A stretch of 9,421 nt of DNA from AC-32 sp036522595. GTDB lineage: Bacteria; Actinomycetota; Thermoleophilia; Gaiellales; Gaiellaceae. Below the pieces are notes generated by a model. The model saw only the letters and a list, made by a program, of their open reading frames with translations. It was not told the DNA's origin and searched no databases. Positions 6,608 through 9,421 of this stretch are shown here, piece after piece (positions within the stretch are counted from its first letter, which is position 1; each line of letters starts with the position of its first letter). The stretch is taken from contig DATDFL010000088.1 in assembly GCA_036522595.1 (NCBI GenBank), positions 1 through 9,421 on the forward strand. Reading direction: 5' to 3'. The position numbers were made by a program, and so were the translations under genes.

Positions 6608-6631
6608 AAACGTGCGCAATCGTCCTACCCT
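6603..6631 (+). promoter_or_regulatory. Putative promoter of the membrane protein / peptidoglycan hydrolase operon
   Basis: TTGCTA at 6603-6608 and TACCCT at 6626-6631 are 17 nt apart, mirroring the promoter on the other strand. The -10 fits TANNNT. A start near 6638 would give a leader of about 30 nt that includes the strong AGGAGG ribosome site. Pattern-based only. Confidence 0.5.
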
Positions 6632-6655
6632 GCCTGTGCGGCCCAGCCTCGGGAG

Positions 6656-6661
6656 AGGAGG
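6656..6661 (+). promoter_or_regulatory. Strong ribosome binding site that decides a TTG start
   Basis: AGGAGG lies 7 nt upstream of the TTG at 6669-6671, inside a purine-rich run (6651-6663). No ATG or GTG at a suitable distance competes in this frame, so this site is the main reason for placing the start of the membrane-protein gene at the TTG rather than at upstream in-frame codons that would precede the promoter. Confidence 0.7.
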
Positions 6662-6668
6662 GGTTTCA

Positions 6669-7742
6669 TTGAACGCGGTAGGGGCGACCACCGTCGAGGC
6701 TCCTAGAGGGAGGAGCCTCCGGACGCGCTTTTGGAAGCGGCGGCGGCACGAGCACGGCGTCTCGTTCCCCGAGCTCGTCTGGGTGCACCACCTGCGCCAG
6801 CAGGAGCTGCAGGCCCCGCAGCACGGCCCCTACGAAGGGCCCGCCGAGAAGCGCTACCGCGAGTTCGTCGACCGCTTCGAGGAGCAGCACGGCGCGATCG
6901 TCAGCCAGTACTGGTGCACGACCGAGGCCTCGGGGATCGCGCTCACGATCAAGCGGCGGCCACTGCTGCTCGCGGACACCGTTCGGCTGCACTGGGCCAC
7001 GGACTGGTCGACCAAGGACAAGCCGAAGCTCATGCGGCTGCTCTACGAGTGCGAGACGCTCGCCGTCCGCATTCAGGAGGTGCTGCGCGACACGAGCCGG
7101 CGGCTGGCGATCCAGTCCCTGTTCAACGTGATCAGCTTCGTGCTCGCGTTCGCGGAGACGCCGCACGCGAGCGACGAGAAGGCCGTGGCCGACATCACGC
7201 GGACGACCCGCGCCGGCCTCAAGGAGATCCACACGTACTACTGCCACGCGGCCGAGCGGTCGGGCCAGATCACGTACGTCGGCGGGATGCTGTTCGGCAT
7301 GGTCATCCCGTTCCTGATCTCGATCGCCGGCTGGATCCTGGTCGGCAACAACCACGGCAGCGCGGTCGGGATCGGGCTGCTCTGCTTCAGCGCGGGCGCG
7401 GTCGGCGCGCTGGTGAGCGTCATGTCCCGGCTCAGCTCGGGGAAGGTGCGCGTGGACTGGGAGTTCGGCAAGGACACGCTGCGCACCCTCGGGTCGCTGC
7501 GGCCGTTCGTCGGCGCCGTCTTCGGGCTGATCACGTACCTCGCGCTGAAGAGCGGCGTCATCGGCATCGATCTCGCCAACCACGCGGGCAGCTCGTACTA
7601 CTTCGTCGTGTTCTCCTTCGCGGCCGGCTTCAGCGAGCGGCTCGCCCAGGACATGCTCCTGAGCTCGACGCTCGAGCAGTTCGGGAAGAGCGGCAGCGAC
7701 GAGACGAACGGCGATTCCAAGCCGAATTCGACTAGCGTCTGA
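6669..7742 (+). CDS. Uncharacterised membrane protein with soluble N-terminal half and four C-terminal helices, 357 aa
   Basis: Residues 1-200 look soluble and alpha-helical, with a basic patch at 18-27 (RTRFWKRRRH) and many charged or aromatic residues. Residues 200-325 hold four hydrophobic segments, about 203-225, 230-252, 279-300 and 309-322, the last leading into AGFSERLAQDML (319-330). A membrane segment running into a GFSER-type motif near the C-terminus is something I have seen in uncharacterised bacterial membrane proteins, but I cannot name a family. The tail (331-357) is polar, rich in Ser, Asn and Asp, and likely disordered. The start is TTG with a strong ribosome site. The gene is 3 nt upstream of a peptidoglycan hydrolase, so the two are probably co-translated and may work together at the envelope: it could be a membrane anchor, regulator or export partner. 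No enzymatic motif is seen. Confidence 0.85.
   Translation: MNAVGATTVEAPRGRSLRTRFWKRRRHEHGVSFPELVWVHHLRQQELQAPQHGPYEGPAEKRYREFVDRFEEQHGAIVSQYWCTTEASGIALTIKRRPLLLADTVRLHWATDWSTKDKPKLMRLLYECETLAVRIQEVLRDTSRRLAIQSLFNVISFVLAFAETPHASDEKAVADITRTTRAGLKEIHTYYCHAAERSGQITYVGGMLFGMVIPFLISIAGWILVGNNHGSAVGIGLLCFSAGAVGALVSVMSRLSSGKVRVDWEFGKDTLRTLGSLRPFVGAVFGLITYLALKSGVIGIDLANHAGSSYYFVVFSFAAGFSERLAQDMLLSSTLEQFGKSGSDETNGDSKPNSTSV
6696..6719 (+). promoter_or_regulatory. Perfect 9-bp stem, 6-nt loop hairpin just after the TTG start
   Basis: GAGGCTCCT (6696-6704) and AGGAGCCTC (6711-6719) are exact reverse complements around the loop AGAGGG. The hairpin covers codons 10-17 of the membrane-protein gene, beginning 27 nt downstream of the start. 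The 3' arm plus loop contains a Shine-Dalgarno-like GGGAGGAG that the stem would hide. It could slow early elongation, act as an attenuator or bind a protein. There is no U-run directly after it, so a simple intrinsic terminator is unlikely. Confidence 0.5.
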
Positions 7743-7745
7743 GCC

Positions 7746-9092
7746 GTGCCGGCGCTGACGCAAGGCCTTCGCCGCGAGTACACGCTGCTCTACAAGTCCT
7801 GCCTGATCACGCCTGCCCGTAAGACGGTCGTCGACGGCATCGCCCGCGGCCTCGCCGCCAACCGGGCGCGCTACGAGAAGGTTGCGAAGGCAGTCGGCAT
7901 GCCCTGGTACGTCGTCGCCGTGATCCACAGCATGGAGGCGGGCGGCGACTTCACCCGGCACCTCCACAACGGGGACCCGCTGACCGCGCGGACGACGCAC
8001 GTCCCGGCCGGCCGGCCGCGCACCGGCAAGCCACCGTTCACCTGGGAGGCGAGCGCAATCGACGCTCTCGAGTACCAGGGCTTCGGCAAGTGGAAGGACT
8101 GGAGCGTCCCGGGCACGCTCTACAAGCTCGAGGGCTACAACGGCTTCGGCTACCGCGATCACCACCCGAACGTGCTCTCGCCGTACCTCTGGAGCTTCTC
8201 GAACCACTACGCGCGCGGGAAGTACGTCGCGGACGGGCGGTTCTCGCCGAGCGCGATCTCGCAGCAGTGCGGCGCGGCGGTGCTGCTGAGGCGACTCCAG
8301 GAGGGCGGTAGGGCGGCGGTCGCCGAGGGGCCGCGCGTGCTGCAGCTCTCGAATCCGCCGATGACCGGGGACGACATCAAGGCCGCGCAGCAGCTCCTGC
8401 TGAAGAACAGGTTCGGGTCGTGGGATCCCGGCGGCACCGACGGCGAGTTCGGCGAGCTCACCGCCGGCGCGGTGCGGCAGGCGAAATGGCAGCTCGGCTA
8501 CCCGGCCTCCGCGGTGAACGGGACCTACGGGCCGCAGGTGGGAGCGATCCTCTCCGGCAAGAAGGCGCTTCCGGCCGCGTTCCGGAAGCGGCGCGCGCAG
8601 CGGCTGAAGCAGGCGGGCCCGGACAAGACCGCCCGGAAGCGGATCGTCCAGTGGGCGCTCTGGGGCGTGAAGAACTGCAGGCGGATCGGCTATACGCGCG
8701 ACGGCACCGTGCGGCTGAGCGCGATGAAGACCCCGGGCGCGCTGCCGCTCGCGACCGACTGCTCCGGGTTCGCGACCTTCTGCTACGCGTGGGCCGGAGC
8801 GCCGAACCCGAACTGGCCCGGCGCCTACGATCCGCGCGCGGGCGCATATACCGGGACGATGCTCGACCACTGCCGCCGCATCCCGAAGAGCGCAGTGCAG
8901 CCGGGCGACCTGGTCGTCTGGACGCCGCCGAGCCGCGGCCAGCACGTGGCCGTGGTCGTCTCGGGCGGCGCCGACCCGTTGCTGGTCTCGCACGGCGACG
9001 ACACCGGCCCGAAGCGGGTGCGCTTCTCCGCCGAGGACCGCTCGCAGCGGCGCAACGGCCACGGCACGGCCGTCTGGCTGACGGCCTTCTGA
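7746..9092 (+). CDS. Three-domain peptidoglycan hydrolase: lysozyme-like, PG-binding, NlpC/P60, 448 aa
   Basis: Residues 35-190 form a lysozyme/transglycosylase-like domain. VIHSMEAGGDF carries the likely catalytic Glu64, followed by HLHNGDPLTARTTHVPAGRP (72-91), a PFTWEASAIDAL segment and SPYLWSFSNHY..GKYVADG (145-164). Residues 206-270 are a PG_binding_1-type domain, with DDIKAAQQLL and a GTDGEFGELTAGAV turn typical of peptidoglycan-binding repeats. Residues 295-448 are an NlpC/P60 cysteine peptidase: TDCSGFATFCYAW (Cys339), QPGDLVVW then GQHVAVVV (His400), and VSHGDD (His416) as the third polar residue. The protein would therefore cut both glycan and stem peptide. No signal peptide or anchor is visible at the N-terminus. 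The GTG start lies 3 nt after the previous stop with no Shine-Dalgarno, implying coupling to the membrane protein. Confidence 0.92.
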   Translation: MPALTQGLRREYTLLYKSCLITPARKTVVDGIARGLAANRARYEKVAKAVGMPWYVVAVIHSMEAGGDFTRHLHNGDPLTARTTHVPAGRPRTGKPPFTWEASAIDALEYQGFGKWKDWSVPGTLYKLEGYNGFGYRDHHPNVLSPYLWSFSNHYARGKYVADGRFSPSAISQQCGAAVLLRRLQEGGRAAVAEGPRVLQLSNPPMTGDDIKAAQQLLLKNRFGSWDPGGTDGEFGELTAGAVRQAKWQLGYPASAVNGTYGPQVGAILSGKKALPAAFRKRRAQRLKQAGPDKTARKRIVQWALWGVKNCRRIGYTRDGTVRLSAMKTPGALPLATDCSGFATFCYAWAGAPNPNWPGAYDPRAGAYTGTMLDHCRRIPKSAVQPGDLVVWTPPSRGQHVAVVVSGGADPLLVSHGDDTGPKRVRFSAEDRSQRRNGHGTAVWLTAF

Positions 9093-9134
9093 GCTCTCGG
9101 GAACCCAGCGCCCGCCGCGGACACGGAGGGAGTG
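9093..9134. other. Short spacer between hydrolase and sigma-factor genes
   Basis: These 42 nt contain the GGAGG ribosome site at 9125-9129 for the next gene. I see no hairpin followed by a T-run and no convincing -35/-10 pair, so the sigma-factor gene may be read through from the hydrolase gene, though this is not demonstrated. Confidence 0.45.
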
Positions 9135-9421
9135 ATGGGTGAGTTGACGGACGCCGCTCTCTGGCAGCGCGCCGCCGCGGGCGACACGGCCGCCTTCGGG
9201 ACGATCTTCGAGCGGCACGCGACGACGGTCTACAACTACTGCTTCCGGCGCACCGGGAACTGGGCCCAGGCGGAGGAGCTCACGGCGATCGTCTTCCTCG
9301 AAGCCTGGCGCCGGCGGACGCAGGTGCAGCTCGAGCGGGACGAGGCGATCCCCTGGCTCCTCGGTGTGGCGACGAACGTGCTGCGCAACCTCCGGCGCTC
9401 GCAGCGCCGCCACCGGGCCGC
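9135..9421 (+). CDS. ECF-type RNA polymerase sigma factor, N-terminal part (runs off the right edge)
   Basis: The 95 codons present read as sigma-70 region 2 of a small extracytoplasmic-function type factor. An N-terminal helix (DAALWQRAAAGDTAAFGTIF) is followed by HATTVYNYCFRRTGNWAQAEELT at about 28-50, then the core-binding/-10 recognition helix (VFLEAWRRR) and the PWLLGVATNVLRNLRRSQRR segment at about 74-93 that usually closes region 2. Such factors direct core polymerase to a small stress or envelope regulon. The ATG at 9135 has GGAGG five bases upstream; a GTG codon directly before it is an alternative start. Region 4 and any linked anti-sigma gene lie beyond the window. Its position behind an envelope hydrolase suggests, without proof, a cell-envelope connection. 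Confidence 0.9.
   Translation, partial: MGELTDAALWQRAAAGDTAAFGTIFERHATTVYNYCFRRTGNWAQAEELTAIVFLEAWRRRTQVQLERDEAIPWLLGVATNVLRNLRRSQRRHRA

Noticed and set aside
6696..6735. The hairpin as an intrinsic terminator
   Set aside because: Nine GC-rich bases separate the stem from a run of only four T, and the reading frame continues into an intact 357-residue protein.
6669..9092. A prophage holin/endolysin lysis cassette
   Set aside because: The membrane protein is far larger than a holin and has a big soluble half, and no phage structural, integrase or packaging gene is in the window.
6666..9413. A 915-codon open frame on the minus strand opposite the membrane protein, hydrolase and sigma-factor genes
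   Set aside because: It lies antisense to three genes with clear motifs, its translation is dominated by Arg, Ala, Pro, Val and Asp with no recognisable domain, and long antisense frames are expected in GC-rich DNA.

Overview
The window is strongly GC-rich, with GTG/TTG starts alongside ATG, tightly packed genes and -10 boxes of the TANNNT kind. Together with a ChoD-like GMC oxidoreductase this points to an actinobacterium, possibly one of the deep-branching Thermoleophilia-like soil lineages; the phylum is a reasonable inference, the class is a guess. No rRNA, tRNA, CRISPR array, transposase or phage structural gene is visible, and coding density is near total.

Left two thirds (1-6552, minus strand): one unbroken train of eight genes, read right to left. 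The order is a ChoD/cholesterol-oxidase-like GMC flavoprotein, an alpha/beta hydrolase with a Cys in the nucleophile position, a small stand-alone module of the kind I recall fused to GMC oxidases or hydrolases, a purple-acid-phosphatase-like metallophosphoesterase with an altered metal site, an acetoacetate-decarboxylase-like protein, a DUF1772-like four-helix membrane protein, an unrecognised four-helix membrane protein, and the start of a further membrane protein that leaves the window. Six of the seven junctions are overlaps (five of 4 nt: ATGA, ATGA, TTGA, ATGA, GTGA; one of 14 nt) and the remaining one is a 5-nt gap, so the set is almost certainly co-transcribed and translationally coupled. 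The gene content suggests oxidation of a lipid- or sterol-like alcohol, followed by hydrolase and decarboxylase/lyase-type chemistry near the membrane. The substrate cannot be read from the sequence.

Middle (6553-6668): a 116-nt divergent control region. Two promoter-like -35/-10 pairs, each with a 17-nt spacer, stand back to back, and their -35 boxes form an 11-bp inverted repeat. A perfect 9-bp-stem hairpin lies just inside the first plus-strand gene.

Right third (6669-9421, plus strand): a membrane protein with a soluble N-terminal half and a four-helix C-terminal half. Three bases later comes a three-domain peptidoglycan hydrolase (lysozyme-like, PG-binding, NlpC/P60) without a visible signal peptide, and 42 bases after that the N-terminal part of an ECF-type sigma factor running off the window. 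This looks like a cell-envelope module, separately transcribed from the oxidoreductase operon.

The main candidate for a little-described system is the eight-gene minus-strand operon: ChoD-like oxidase, Cys-hydrolase, split-out module, variant phosphatase, ADC-like protein and small membrane proteins.
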